In this document: positions 17,319 to 25,701 of the stretch, piece by piece | Position numbering within the stretch: the first letter of the stretch is position 1 | Layout: each line of letters starts with the position of its first letter | Source: Streptomyces mirabilis | GTDB lineage: Bacteria > Actinomycetota > Actinomycetes > Streptomycetales > Streptomycetaceae | NCBI RefSeq assembly: GCF_039503195.1 | Contig: NZ_JBCJKP010000001.1 | Location: forward strand, 4,588,001-4,652,000 | Length of the DNA stretch: 64,000 nucleotides | Direction of reading: 5' to 3' | Position numbers and translations under genes: made by a program | The notes under the pieces: generated by a model | Told to the model about the DNA's origin: nothing | Databases searched by the model: none | Seen by the model: only the letters and a program-made list of their open reading frames with translations

Positions 17319-18187
17319 TCACCTCACCCGGATGAAGTTGTAGGCGAGGCCGTCGAGGCCGGGGGTGCGGTCTACGAAGGTAATGTCGCGCGAGGCAACG
17401 ACCGAGAACGTGCGCGGGTCCTGGTCGAGCAGGCCGTCCTCCTGGGACATGATCTTCCGTGAGCAGGTCCGGTGCGTGGTGCGGGTGAGCGGGTACAGCG
17501 TGACGTGCTCGCCTGCGAAGGCGGCCCGGCCCTTGAAGCCGTTGCAGCCTCCCTTTCCGGTGACCGTGCCGTCCCGGTGGAAGACGAAGTAGACCTCTTT
17601 GCCGGCCGTCATGTCGACGGGGGTGTCGGCGACGTTCAGATATTCGATTCGCCACGGCGCTCCGAAGAGCCCCTGAGGCCACAGCATTTGCAGCGCGACA
17701 TAGTCGCCCCTCTGGTTCTTCAGGGTCATCGAGAGCTCGTCGACCCGCTCGGCCACCGCCAGGGGGCCGCCGGTGAAGATCTTCCGCATCCGCTGCTCGA
17801 AGGCGCGCTCCTTCGCCGGACACGCGTCGTCCGGCGTCGCCCCCGACGTGTCCGTACCGACGGTGAGCGTCGTGGCGGTGACCGTGGCCGACGACTTGAA
17901 CGGCGTGCATCCGTAGTCGCCCACGGCCGTGTTGTCGTAGCCGAACTCGACCCACGCGCCGGCGTCCGGCGGTGCGTCGATGTTGCGCCCGTCGACCGTG
18001 ACCCAGTCGACCCGCCAGCGTGCGCCCAGGAGCCGCCCGCCGTAACCGCCCGGCCCGGTCGGCATGGTCCACGGCGTGGGCCGGTCCGGGGCCTTCCCCC
18101 GCTCCCCGCCCGGGGCGAGCACGCGGTGACGGTGAGCAGAGCGACGAGCAGTGCGCCGAGAAAGGCGCCGGTCCGGTACATGCGCAT
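17319..18187 (-). pseudogene. META-domain (HslJ-like) lipoprotein, one frameshift
   Basis: The first frame starts at ATG 18187 and encodes a lipoprotein signal peptide (FLGALLVALLTVTAC, lipobox Cys23). The second frame holds two META domains. The first begins GGRLLGARWRVDWVTV and the second has the typical glycine-rich core (TVTGKGGCNGFKGRAAF) and ends LAYNFIRVR. META-domain proteins such as HslJ are envelope-associated and linked to heat or antibiotic stress. The two frames join at about 18092-18100, in the run AAGG/GGGGG on the coding strand. One added base there gives a continuous protein of about 290 aa. It is therefore either inactivated or affected by a sequencing indel. Confidence 0.75.
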
Positions 18188-18226
18188 GCCGATTCAGACC
18201 TCCGACCCACCTTCGGGGTTGCCCCG

Positions 18227-18410
18227 TCAGGGCCACAGCAGTTGCCGCGACCACCCCTCCGAGTCGTTCTTGCGACGGTAGGCCAGACGTACGTGCCTGC
18301 GGGCCGTATCGCCCTGGAAGAACTCCACATCCTCGGGCGGGAGGCGGTACAGCGTCCAGGTCGCCGCCGCGGCGTGCGGCTCCCGCCGGGCCCGCCCGTG
18401 ACCGCGTCCC
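18227..18410 (-). pseudogene. C-terminal fragment of a PdxH-like flavin oxidase
   Basis: The last ~45 codons read WTLYRLPPEDVEFFQGDTAR, then RHVRLAYRR and WSRQLLWP. This is the C-terminal signature of pyridoxamine 5'-phosphate oxidase family proteins (pattern ...P..VEFWQG...R.H.R..YRR...W...L.P). The upstream part of the frame bears no resemblance to the FMN-binding domain, so the gene is a remnant, perhaps overwritten by insertion. It lies just upstream of the META lipoprotein on the same strand. Confidence 0.55.
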
Positions 18411-18724
18411 GGTCTGGCCCTCGCGACCTCGACGTGCGTCTCCGCTGATGCGAGCGCTGACATCCGGGTGGGCTGAGAGCTCGGCGAATCCGCCTTCGGC
18501 TTTCCCAAGTCCGTTCCGTCCAGGGCGCGTTGGAGCGAACCCCTCCTCCCGGTCACAGCGGGCCGACCCCGTGGCCCAGCTCTCCGGCCACGAGTGGATC
18601 GCACCGGACCGTCCCGGCTGTTGACCGGCGTTCACGGATGCGACTGGACACCCGGTCTAACGATTCGGAGAACCTCCGCCCCATCCACCACTCCTCCCGC
18701 ATACAGTGCCCTGCAGACCCGCTT

Positions 18725-18742
18725 TTCTGAACGCGTTCAGAA
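18725..18742. promoter_or_regulatory. Perfect 18-bp palindrome upstream of the first PBP gene
   Basis: TTCTGAACGCGTTCAGAA is a perfect palindrome whose last base is 36 bp upstream of the ATG of the PBP gene, ahead of its GGGGAGGG ribosome-binding site. Length and position fit an operator for a dimeric regulator; which one is unknown. Confidence 0.5.
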
Positions 18743-18778
18743 GTTCGGGAGAGGGGTCCACGGGGAGGGTTTCGCGCG

Positions 18779-20419
18779 ATGCGCAAGGGGGCAAAGGCCG
18801 CCGTCATCGGCAGTGTGTTCGCCGTGATGGTGGGGGGTGCCGGATACGGCGCCTTCAATGTGATGTCGGCACTCAGCGGGAGCGAGGGCGGGGGCTCGGG
18901 GAGCGGCGGACCCGCGGCCGTGAAGACCGGGCCGCCGAGCGGCGCGGAGGTCAAGGAGACCTCGACCAAGTTCTTCGCCGCGTGGGAGCAGGGGGACGCC
19001 GCCAAGGCCGCCGCGTACACCAACTTCGCCCAGAAGGCGCAGGAGTTGCTGGCCGGTTACCACGACGACGCCCACCTCACCGGTGTGAAGATCACCCCGG
19101 GGGCGGCGACGGGAACCACCGTGCCGTTCTCCGTCAAAGCGACGGTGTCGTTCGAAGGGAAGTCCAAGCCCTTCGCGTACGACTCGCGGCTGACCGTCGT
19201 ACGCGGCGAGACCACCGGGAAGGCGCTGGTCGACTGGAAGCCGTCCGTCCTGCATCCCGAGATGCAGGAGGGGGACACCCTGGTCACGGGCGAGTCGGCG
19301 AGCCCGCCCATCGAGGCCGTGGACCGGAACAACGTTGTCCTGACGAAGGAGAAGTACCCCTCGCTGGGACCGATCCTGGACGCGCTGCGCGAGAAGTACG
19401 GCGACACGGCGGGCGGTACGGCCGGAGTCGAACTGGCGATCCATCACGCGACCGAGGGCGCGGGCGACACCGCCCTGGTGACCCTCGCCAAGGGCAAGGC
19501 CGGCAAGCTGCGCACCACCCTCAGCGCGAGCGTGCAGGCCGCGGCGGAGAAGGCGGTCGCCCGGTACGCCGAATCCTCCGTGGTGGCCGTGCAGCCCAGC
19601 AGCGGTGAGGTGCTGGCGGTCGCCAACCACCGTGCGGACGGATTCAACGCGGCCTTCCAGGGCACCCTGGCCCCCGGCTCCACGATGAAGATCATCACCG
19701 CGGCGATGCTCATCGACAACGGCGTGACCACCATGAACGGCCCGGCGCCCTGCCCGCCGACCGCGACCTGGCAGAGCCAGACCTTCCACAACCTCACCAA
19801 CCTCGCGCCGAACGAGAAGGCGAGCCTCGCCAACAGTTTCATGCGGTCCTGCAACACGGCCTTCGTGAAACTGATCGACGAGAAGCCGCTCACGGACGAG
19901 TCCCTGACGACCGAGGCACAGACCCGCTTCGGCCTCGGCCAGAACAACTGGAAGACCGGCATCCCCTCCTTCGACGGCAACATCCCCGCCTCCGGCGGCC
20001 CGGACCGCGCCGCGAACGCGATCGGCCAGGGCCAGGTCCAGATGAGCCCGCTGAACATGGCGTCGGTCACGGCGACGGCGATGACGGGCACCTTCCGGCA
20101 GCCGGTCATCGTCTCGCCCAAGCTCGACGACCGGGAACTGGCGACGGCGAAGGGCCTGCCCAGCAGTACGTCCGCGCAGCTGCGCGCGATGATGAACCTC
20201 ACCGCGACCAGCGGCACCGCCGCCCAGGTGATGGCGGGACTCGGCGGGAACATCGGCGCCAAGACCGGCTCCGCCGAGGTCGACGCCCAGTCCAAGTCGA
20301 ACAGCTGGTTCACCGGCTATCGGAACGACATCGCGGCCGCCGCGATGACCCAGCAAGGCGGTCACGGGGTGGACGCGGCCGGTCCTATCGTCGCAGCTGT
20401 GCTACGAACGGGCGGCTGA
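18779..20419 (+). CDS. Penicillin-binding protein (class B-like, MecA_N/NTF2 domain)
   Basis: A 546-aa transpeptidase that cross-links peptidoglycan outside the membrane. One N-terminal membrane segment (residues ~8-30) is followed by a Gly/Ser linker, an NTF2-like MecA_N domain (from KTGPPSGAEVKETSTKFFAAW), a dimerisation-like region, and the transpeptidase domain. Active-site motifs are STMK (Ser301), SCN (Ser357) and KTGS (Lys495). The domain order is that of actinobacterial PBPA/MecA-like enzymes lacking a PASTA domain. A strong GGGGAGGG lies before ATG 18779. A close paralogue follows 97 bp downstream, so the pair arose by tandem duplication and may be co-transcribed. Confidence 0.92.
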   Translation: MRKGAKAAVIGSVFAVMVGGAGYGAFNVMSALSGSEGGGSGSGGPAAVKTGPPSGAEVKETSTKFFAAWEQGDAAKAAAYTNFAQKAQELLAGYHDDAHLTGVKITPGAATGTTVPFSVKATVSFEGKSKPFAYDSRLTVVRGETTGKALVDWKPSVLHPEMQEGDTLVTGESASPPIEAVDRNNVVLTKEKYPSLGPILDALREKYGDTAGGTAGVELAIHHATEGAGDTALVTLAKGKAGKLRTTLSASVQAAAEKAVARYAESSVVAVQPSSGEVLAVANHRADGFNAAFQGTLAPGSTMKIITAAMLIDNGVTTMNGPAPCPPTATWQSQTFHNLTNLAPNEKASLANSFMRSCNTAFVKLIDEKPLTDESLTTEAQTRFGLGQNNWKTGIPSFDGNIPASGGPDRAANAIGQGQVQMSPLNMASVTATAMTGTFRQPVIVSPKLDDRELATAKGLPSSTSAQLRAMMNLTATSGTAAQVMAGLGGNIGAKTGSAEVDAQSKSNSWFTGYRNDIAAAAMTQQGGHGVDAAGPIVAAVLRTGG

Positions 20420-20516
20420 AGTCACCCTTGACAGGGCGGGACCCTAGGGTGGGGGTTCTCGTTGAGGAGCATGAGGGTGCCGGGGGACTTGGGGAACAGG
20501 CGGAGGATCGAAAGCT

Positions 20517-22187
20517 GTGGGGAACAGAAGGCGCGTCGCCGAGCGACGAAAGACGAAGCCCGCCGTGGTCGGCGGGCTGATCGCGGTGGTCGTCGGCGGC
20601 GGGGCGTTCGGCGCCTACAGCCTGTACGGCGGCGGGGCGTCGGCCGAGGACCGTACGTCGGAGACCGCCGCCCACAAGGCCGTGAAGACCGGTCCGCCGT
20701 CAGCGGCCGAGGTCACGGCGCTGTCCACGCGGTTCCTGACCGCCTGGCAGAGCGGTGACGTCGCTAAGGCGGCCGCGGCCACCGACGACTCGGCGGCCGC
20801 GACGACCTTGCTGACCGGCTACGGCAAGGACGCCCACATCACCGGCGTCAAGCTCACGCCGGGCACGGCGTCCGGGGCCTCCGTGCCCTTCTCCGTCAAG
20901 GCCACCGTCACGTACAAGGGCAAGAGCAAGCCCCTGGCGTACGACTCGAAGCTGACCGTCGTGCGGCGCGCCAAGGACGGTGCGGCGCTGGTCGGCTGGA
21001 AGGCGTCGGTCGTGCACCCCGACCTCCAGGACGGCGACCGCCTGGTCACCGGCCCGGCGGGCACTGCCCCGGTCACCGCCCTCGACCGCGACGGCGGCGA
21101 GATCACCACGGCCAAGTACCCCTCGCTCGGCACGGTGCTGGACGGGCTGCGCGAGAAGTACGGAAAGATCGCCGGCGGCAAGGCGGGCATCGAACTGCGC
21201 GTGGTCCGCAAGGCCGCGACCAAGGGCACCCAGAAGACGCCCGACAAGACCCTGGTGACCCTCAGCGAGGGCACCCCGGGGACCGTGAAGACCACGCTCA
21301 GCCCGACCCTCCAGGCCGACGCCGAGCAGCAGGTCGCCAAGAAGGACCGGGCGTCCGTGGTCCTGATGCGCCCCTCGACGGGCGAGATCCTCGCGGTCGC
21401 CAACACCAGCCACGGCTTCAACACGGCCTTCCAGGGCTCGCTGGCCCCCGGCTCCACCATGAAGGTCATCACGTCGTCGCTGCTCATCGACAAGGGGCTC
21501 GCCTCGGCCGACAAGCAGCACCCGTGCCCGAAGTACGTGACGTACGGCGGCTGGAAGTTCCAGAACGACGACAAGTTCGAGATCAAGGGCGGCACGTTCA
21601 AGGCGAGCTTCGCGCGCTCCTGCAACACCGCTTTCATCAGCCAGGCCCAGAAGCTGTCGAACTCCGACCTGACGAACCAGGCGCAGCAGTACTTCGGCCT
21701 GTCCATGAACAACTGGGCCATCGGCGTCCCGTCCTTCGACGGCTCGGTCCCGGTCCAGTCGGCGGCCCAGATGGCGGCCTCGCTGATCGGCCAGGGCGGG
21801 GTCCGCATGAACCCGCTGAACATGGCCTCGGTCGCCTCCACGGTCAAGACGGGCGTCTTCCACCAGCCGTACCTGGTGTCTCCGACGGTCGACAACCGCA
21901 AGCTGGCGACGGCCTCCCGCACCCTGTCCGCCACCACCCTCGCCCAGCTCCGCGAACTCATGACGTACACAGCGGCGTACGGCACCGCCGCCCAGGCGAT
22001 GTCCGGTCTCGGCCCCGACTACGGCGCGAAGACCGGCTCCGCGGAGGTCGACGGCCAGAAGAAGCCCAACGGCTGGTTCACCGCGTGGAAGGGCGACCTC
22101 GCCGCGGCGGGCGTCGTCCAACAGGGCGGCCACGGCGGCGACACGGCGGGCCCGATCGTGGCGGCACTCCTGAAGGCGGGAAGCTAG
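20517..22187 (+). CDS. Penicillin-binding protein, tandem paralogue of the preceding gene
   Basis: A 556-aa protein with the same layout as its upstream neighbour: membrane anchor (VVGGLIAVVVGGGAFGAYSLY), MecA_N-type NTF2 domain and a transpeptidase domain with STMK (Ser313), SCN (Ser368) and KTGS (Lys505). The two proteins share long identical blocks such as GFNTAFQGSLAPGSTMK versus GFNAAFQGTLAPGSTMK. It is predicted to be a monofunctional D,D-transpeptidase. The GTG start at 20517 precedes a basic stretch (NRRRVAERRKTK) and then the anchor. The 97-bp gap after the first PBP gene has no hairpin, so both may be on one transcript. No motif is missing. Confidence 0.92.
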   Translation: MGNRRRVAERRKTKPAVVGGLIAVVVGGGAFGAYSLYGGGASAEDRTSETAAHKAVKTGPPSAAEVTALSTRFLTAWQSGDVAKAAAATDDSAAATTLLTGYGKDAHITGVKLTPGTASGASVPFSVKATVTYKGKSKPLAYDSKLTVVRRAKDGAALVGWKASVVHPDLQDGDRLVTGPAGTAPVTALDRDGGEITTAKYPSLGTVLDGLREKYGKIAGGKAGIELRVVRKAATKGTQKTPDKTLVTLSEGTPGTVKTTLSPTLQADAEQQVAKKDRASVVLMRPSTGEILAVANTSHGFNTAFQGSLAPGSTMKVITSSLLIDKGLASADKQHPCPKYVTYGGWKFQNDDKFEIKGGTFKASFARSCNTAFISQAQKLSNSDLTNQAQQYFGLSMNNWAIGVPSFDGSVPVQSAAQMAASLIGQGGVRMNPLNMASVASTVKTGVFHQPYLVSPTVDNRKLATASRTLSATTLAQLRELMTYTAAYGTAAQAMSGLGPDYGAKTGSAEVDGQKKPNGWFTAWKGDLAAAGVVQQGGHGGDTAGPIVAALLKAGS

Positions 22188-22275
22188 CCGGGCGGGGAAC
22201 CGGGACCTGTTCGGGCGGGGGAACTGGGACCTGTCCGGGCAGGAGGCCAGAGCCTCTCCGAGCGGGGAGCGGGTC

Positions 22276-22352
22276 GGCTCGGAAGCGACTCGGACGCGCC
22301 TCGGACGCGACTCGGACGCGCCTCGGACGCGACTCGAACGCGACTCTGGAGC
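22276..22352. repeat. Tandem 11-bp repeats after the second PBP gene
   Basis: Seven consecutive units alternate between GACTCGGACGC and GCCTCGGACGC, with degenerate ends. The preceding 60 bp contain two copies of a GGACCTG-type repeat (CGGGACCTGTTCGGGCG and TGGGACCTGTCCGGGCA). It is simple tandem repetition in a non-coding gap. Confidence 0.8.
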
Positions 22353-22383
22353 GATGTCAGTGGGGCCTCTCTACGCTCCGCGC

Positions 22384-22915
22384 ATGACGTTATCCCTTCC
22401 CGCGGGACTGCCCGCGGGAGTGCCCTCAGGACTGCCCGCAGGCCGTGCCGTCCCCGACGGCTCCCCGTCATGTGGCGCTCCGACAAACCTCCGCCGGACC
22501 CAGGCCGCCGCCGCGATCGGGTGCGAGTTGAGCCAGATCTGCAAGTCGCTGATCTTCGCCGCATGGGGGTCCCCCTGCTCGAGGGGAGTCGAGAGCGTGG
22601 GGGAGGAGTGCCGGTGCTCGTGCTGATGGACGGGGCGTCGCGCGTGGACGTGGAGCTCGTACGGCGGGAGCTCGGGGCCGAGAAGGTGACACGGGCCAGG
22701 GTCGAGTACGGGAGACGACCGGGTACGCGATCGGCGGGGTGCCGCCCTTCGGCCACCGTACGAGGACGCGGGTGCTCGCGGACCGTTCGCTGCTCGACCA
22801 CGACGTGGTGTGGGCCGCGGCCGGCACCCCGTACACCGTGTTCCCCATGGACCCCAAGACGCTGGTCGCGCATGCGGGCGGCACGCTGGTGGACGTGCGC
22901 GAGCAGCACCTGTGA
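22384..22915 (+). pseudogene. YbaK/EbsC aminoacyl-tRNA deacylase, broken
   Basis: Pieces of a YbaK-type editing protein appear in successive frames. They are TQAAAAIGCELSQICKSLIFAA, then VPVLVLMDGASRVDVELVRR and ELGAEKVTRARVEY, then ETTGYAIGGVPPFGHRTRTR, and TPYTVFPMDPKTLVAHAGG to the TGA at 22913-22915. Intact homologues hydrolyse mischarged tRNA (Cys-tRNAPro, Ala-tRNAPro). Here a ~44-bp repeat (22563-22606) interrupts the first block, four bases appear missing between the VEY and ETTG blocks, and the N-terminus does not match. The gene is not functional. Its stop overlaps the start of the eamA pseudogene (GTGA). Confidence 0.8.
22563..22606. repeat. Short inverted-repeat insertion inside the ybaK pseudogene
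   Basis: The segment starts ATGGGGGTCCCCCTGCTCGA and ends GAGAGCGTGGGGGAG, with complementary ends. I recognise this as a small dispersed Streptomyces element that often inserts near or within genes. It separates two halves of the YbaK fold and shifts the frame. Confidence 0.6.
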
Positions 22916-23387
22916 CCCCGCTGGTCACCGCGGCGGTGCTGCTCGCCGCGGTGACCCACGCCAGTTGGAACGCAATCGCGCACCGCATCACCGACAAGCT
23001 CGTCGAGTTCACGCTGATCGCGGGGGGCGGGGTGCTGATCGGGCTGGCGCTGATGCCGTTCGTGGCGGCGTCGGCGGCCGGGGCGTGGCCGTATTTGCTC
23101 GTCGGCCGCGATCCACGTTCTGTACGACGTCCTGCTGATGCGCTCGTTCCGGCTGGGCGACTTCGGGCAGGCGTAGCCGATCGCCCGCGGGACCGCCCCG
23201 CTGGTCGTCACCGTGCTGGCGGCCATGTTCGCGCACGAGGTGCCGAACGCGTGGGCGGCGGCGGGGATCGCGGTGTCGTGCACGGGACTGACCGGGGTCG
23301 CGCTGCGGGGAATGCGCGGGCGGCGCCCCAACTGGGCCGCGCACGCGGGGAACTGGCCCCATCGCCGCCCTGCGCGAGCCCTCGGTC
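22912..23387 (+). pseudogene. EamA/DMT family transporter, 5' part, broken
   Basis: The 5' part of a drug/metabolite transporter: TPLVTAAVLLAAVTHASWNA, ITDKLVEFTLIAGGG, then after a 2-base loss AAIHVLYDVLLMRSFRLGDF, a TAG stop (about 23174-23176) in place of the usual Tyr of GQAYPIARG, and TAPLVVTVLAAMFAHEVPNA. After RRPNWAA several helices are deleted and the frame resumes at PIAALREPSV. Its remaining 3' end is at 26858-26944, on the far side of an insertion. The protein would have had ten membrane segments and about 290 aa. Confidence 0.8.
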
Positions 23388-23676
23388 AAACCCTGTTACA
23401 GGTGACCCGCCCGTCGCCGACTGCTCACCTCGACGTGACGCTCCGAGGCGAGGGAAGCCGCTGCCGGGCCTGGTCAGACGTGCGGTTGAGCGGCGTCGCG
23501 GGGAACGGACGGTGGCCTCGGCAGCCTGGAGTGCGGCCGAAGCCCACCGGGCCCCGCACTGAAGCATGTTCCGGTTGGGCCTTTCAGCCCATGGTCCGTG
23601 CTGGCCCGGATGCCGAGAGCTCCACGAGGCGCTTGGCTTGTCGCCAGCGGTACGGCGAGGGATGGGAAGACAGGTC

Positions 23677-23865
23677 GTGACGATGACGGGACTACTGCTG
23701 CCGGGCGGGCATGCGCTTGCCGCGCCCGTCGATCTGAACGGAGCCGGGCGCTATGTGCACTGGGGCGTCATCCAGGTGTCCGTCGCGAACCTCGTGGTCA
23801 TCGGCTTGATGGTGATCGTCTTTGTCGCCGCCCTCCTCCTGCCCTTCCCGGGAGACCGCAGATGA
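23677..23865 (+). CDS. Small single-pass membrane protein of the cytochrome b6-like operon
   Basis: A 62-aa protein starting at GTG 23677 (or ATG 23683), with GGGAAGACAGG upstream. One membrane helix (VSVANLVVIGLMVIVFVAALLL) is preceded by ~30 polar residues (DLNGAGRYVHWGVIQ) and followed by a short basic end. Its TGA overlaps the ATG of the cytochrome b6-like gene (ATGA), so the two are translationally coupled. Small one-helix subunits are typical of b6f-type complexes, but I see no specific similarity to PetG, PetN or PetM. A role in assembly or stability of the haem protein is inference from position. Confidence 0.65.
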   Translation: MTMTGLLLPGGHALAAPVDLNGAGRYVHWGVIQVSVANLVVIGLMVIVFVAALLLPFPGDRR

Positions 23866-24560
23866 GCGTTCCGGGTGAGGACGGCGCGGCCACCGGGCCT
23901 TACACGAACGTGTCAGCCTCCGGCGGCTGGACCGGCGCGGTGCGTCGGAGGGCCGTCAAGGCCCTGCCCCCGGCCAAACTTCTGCCGGACACACAGCCGG
24001 CGTACATGGCCTCATGGATCTACGTCTTCGGCGTGCTCACCCTGTCCTCGCTGATCGTGGCACTCGTCAGCGGCGGGCTGCTCGCGCTGAAGGGACCCGG
24101 CTGGTGGCACGTCTCGACGACCGGCAGATACGTGAACAGCCTGCACCTGTTGAGCGTCCAGTTGTTGATGTTCTTCATGGTCATCCACCTGTGGGGCAAG
24201 TTCTTCATGGCTGCCTGGCGCGGCGGTCGGGCACTGACATGGATCACCGGCGCGGTCTGTTTCTTCACCGCGATCGGCACTGCCTTCACCGGTTATCTGG
24301 TACAGCAGAACTTCGATTCACAGTGGATCGCGGGGCAGGCCAAGGACGGGCTCAACGCGGTCGGTATCGGCGCGTTCTTCAACGTGATGAACTTCGGGCA
24401 GATGCTGATGTGGCACATCGTGCTGCTTCCGTTCGTCCTCGGTCTGCTGACCGCCGGGCACATCCTGCTGGTCCGGTGGCGCGGAATCGTCCCGCCCATC
24501 GGGGCGACCGACCCCGCGGCCGGCGGGGCGGCGGCGCCCGCGGCACGGGACGCGCGGTGA
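23862..24560 (+). CDS. Cytochrome b6-like di-haem membrane protein
   Basis: A 232-aa integral membrane protein corresponding to the N-terminal, haem-binding half of cytochrome b. Four hydrophobic segments lie at about 52-75, 93-117, 127-147 and 180-205. The bis-His haem ligands are visible: His95 and His109 in helix B (14 apart) and His185 and His200 in helix D (15 apart). The 14/15 spacing is that of cytochrome b6 rather than mitochondrial-type cytochrome b (14/14). No Rieske protein or cytochrome c gene is nearby. It probably moves electrons from menaquinol to an unknown partner. It is coupled by 4-bp overlaps to the genes on both sides. A similarity search would test how far it departs from the main respiratory QcrB. 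Confidence 0.8.
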   Translation: MSVPGEDGAATGPYTNVSASGGWTGAVRRRAVKALPPAKLLPDTQPAYMASWIYVFGVLTLSSLIVALVSGGLLALKGPGWWHVSTTGRYVNSLHLLSVQLLMFFMVIHLWGKFFMAAWRGGRALTWITGAVCFFTAIGTAFTGYLVQQNFDSQWIAGQAKDGLNAVGIGAFFNVMNFGQMLMWHIVLLPFVLGLLTAGHILLVRWRGIVPPIGATDPAAGGAAAPAARDAR

Positions 24561-25534
24561 CGGGCCGGCGATCCCGGAAGGCGGCAGTGCCCGACCCTGC
24601 CGCCTTCCCCGCCCGGCGGTACGACCTGATCAAGGAGTTCGTGATCGCCCTGGTGGCTGTCGCACTTCTCACCGCGGGTCTGGCCGCTGTCCTCTCCTCG
24701 CCCGATGTCAGACCGGTGACCCTGGCTTCCTGGTCCCGGGCGGCCGGCCCGGACTTCACAGCGACCGCCGTGGCCGAACTCGCCGGCACCAGCGGAACCG
24801 CCGAGTACGGGCCCCCGTACAACCACACGCCGGGCGCGGCGCAGAAGCTCGGCCCGGTCGGCTTGCAGAACGCCGCCGGCGTACGCATCCCGGTGGACAC
24901 CGCCAACGACTTCGTCATCGGACCCCTGGCCCATGCCCCCGAACCGCCTGGCGTCAGAGCCGCCCTCGCGGCCTGGGCCGCTGCCCCGGTCTCCCGCCGC
25001 CAGGACTGGAGCAAGGCCTACTCCGACGCACTGGCCAAGTCTCCCGGCGGCGACCCCGCCAAGGTGGCCAAGGGCGACTACGGTCCGGTCCCTGTGCTCA
25101 CCGCGCGCCTTCTCGACCTGGCCCGATCGGGTGCCCTGGACGGAGAGTTGCCGGGCGGCGGCAAGTTCTACGAGACCGACTACACCCGCTCTCTGCTCTT
25201 CCTCTCCGACGGCTCCTACCTGGAGTCCCTGGCACGCACCGAGCACCTGGGCGGCGACCAATGGGGAATGATGAACGAGACGGGCAACTACCCGGGCCAG
25301 GCATGGCTGTGGCTCTTCACGTTCTGGTACCAGATCGAACCCTTCAAGTCGTCCGGCAACGCCGACGCCCTGATCTGGGGCGTGATGGTGCTGCTCAGCC
25401 TGGGGCTGGTGCTGGTCCCCTTCATCCCCGGCGTTCGGTCCATCCCGCGCTGGACGCGAGTGCACCGGTTGATCTGGCGCTCGTACTACCGCGATCAGGA
25501 GGCTGCGGTGCGGGCCGGGGAGTCGGGGCGCTGA
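24557..25534 (+). CDS. Membrane-anchored partner of the cytochrome b6-like protein, unknown family
   Basis: A 325-aa protein starting at GTG 24557 inside the preceding stop (GTGA). It has a basic N-terminus, one membrane segment at about 27-47, a ~220-residue outside domain (TAEYGPPYNHTPGAAQKLGP is a notable stretch), and one or two C-terminal membrane segments (LWLFTFWYQIEPF; ALIWGVMVLLSLGLVLVPFI). It ends in a basic tail (RVHRLIWRSYY). There is no PEWY motif, CxxCH or FeS motif, so it is neither subunit IV nor a cytochrome c. Position implies it forms a complex with the di-haem protein; the outside domain could meet an electron acceptor. I do not recognise the family. Confidence 0.7.
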   Translation: MTGRRSRKAAVPDPAAFPARRYDLIKEFVIALVAVALLTAGLAAVLSSPDVRPVTLASWSRAAGPDFTATAVAELAGTSGTAEYGPPYNHTPGAAQKLGPVGLQNAAGVRIPVDTANDFVIGPLAHAPEPPGVRAALAAWAAAPVSRRQDWSKAYSDALAKSPGGDPAKVAKGDYGPVPVLTARLLDLARSGALDGELPGGGKFYETDYTRSLLFLSDGSYLESLARTEHLGGDQWGMMNETGNYPGQAWLWLFTFWYQIEPFKSSGNADALIWGVMVLLSLGLVLVPFIPGVRSIPRWTRVHRLIWRSYYRDQEAAVRAGESGR

Positions 25535-25619
25535 CGACAACCATGGACGCGGGCCTGCGGTAATAACGTCGCTGGTCAGGGCGCTGGTGAAGCCAGTTCG
25601 TACAGTTCCCCACACGGAT

Positions 25620-25661
25620 AGGGCCGAAAAGCGCTACGCGTCTCGCGCGGCTTTCGGCCCT
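25620..25661. terminator. Terminator after the cytochrome b6-like operon
   Basis: A 10-bp stem AGGGCCGAAA/TTTCGGCCCT with an inner AGC/GCT extension lies 85 bp after the last gene of the operon and before the convergent small membrane-protein gene. It is a good bidirectional terminator. Confidence 0.75.
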
Positions 25662-25701
25662 GCAGGGAAGGATTCCTAGAAGATGATTGATTCCAAGGAG
25701 T

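Noticed and set aside
20427..20450. Sigma-70-type promoter (TTGACA and TAGGGT) between the two PBP genes
   Set aside because: The hexamers are only about 11 nt apart, too close for a working promoter.
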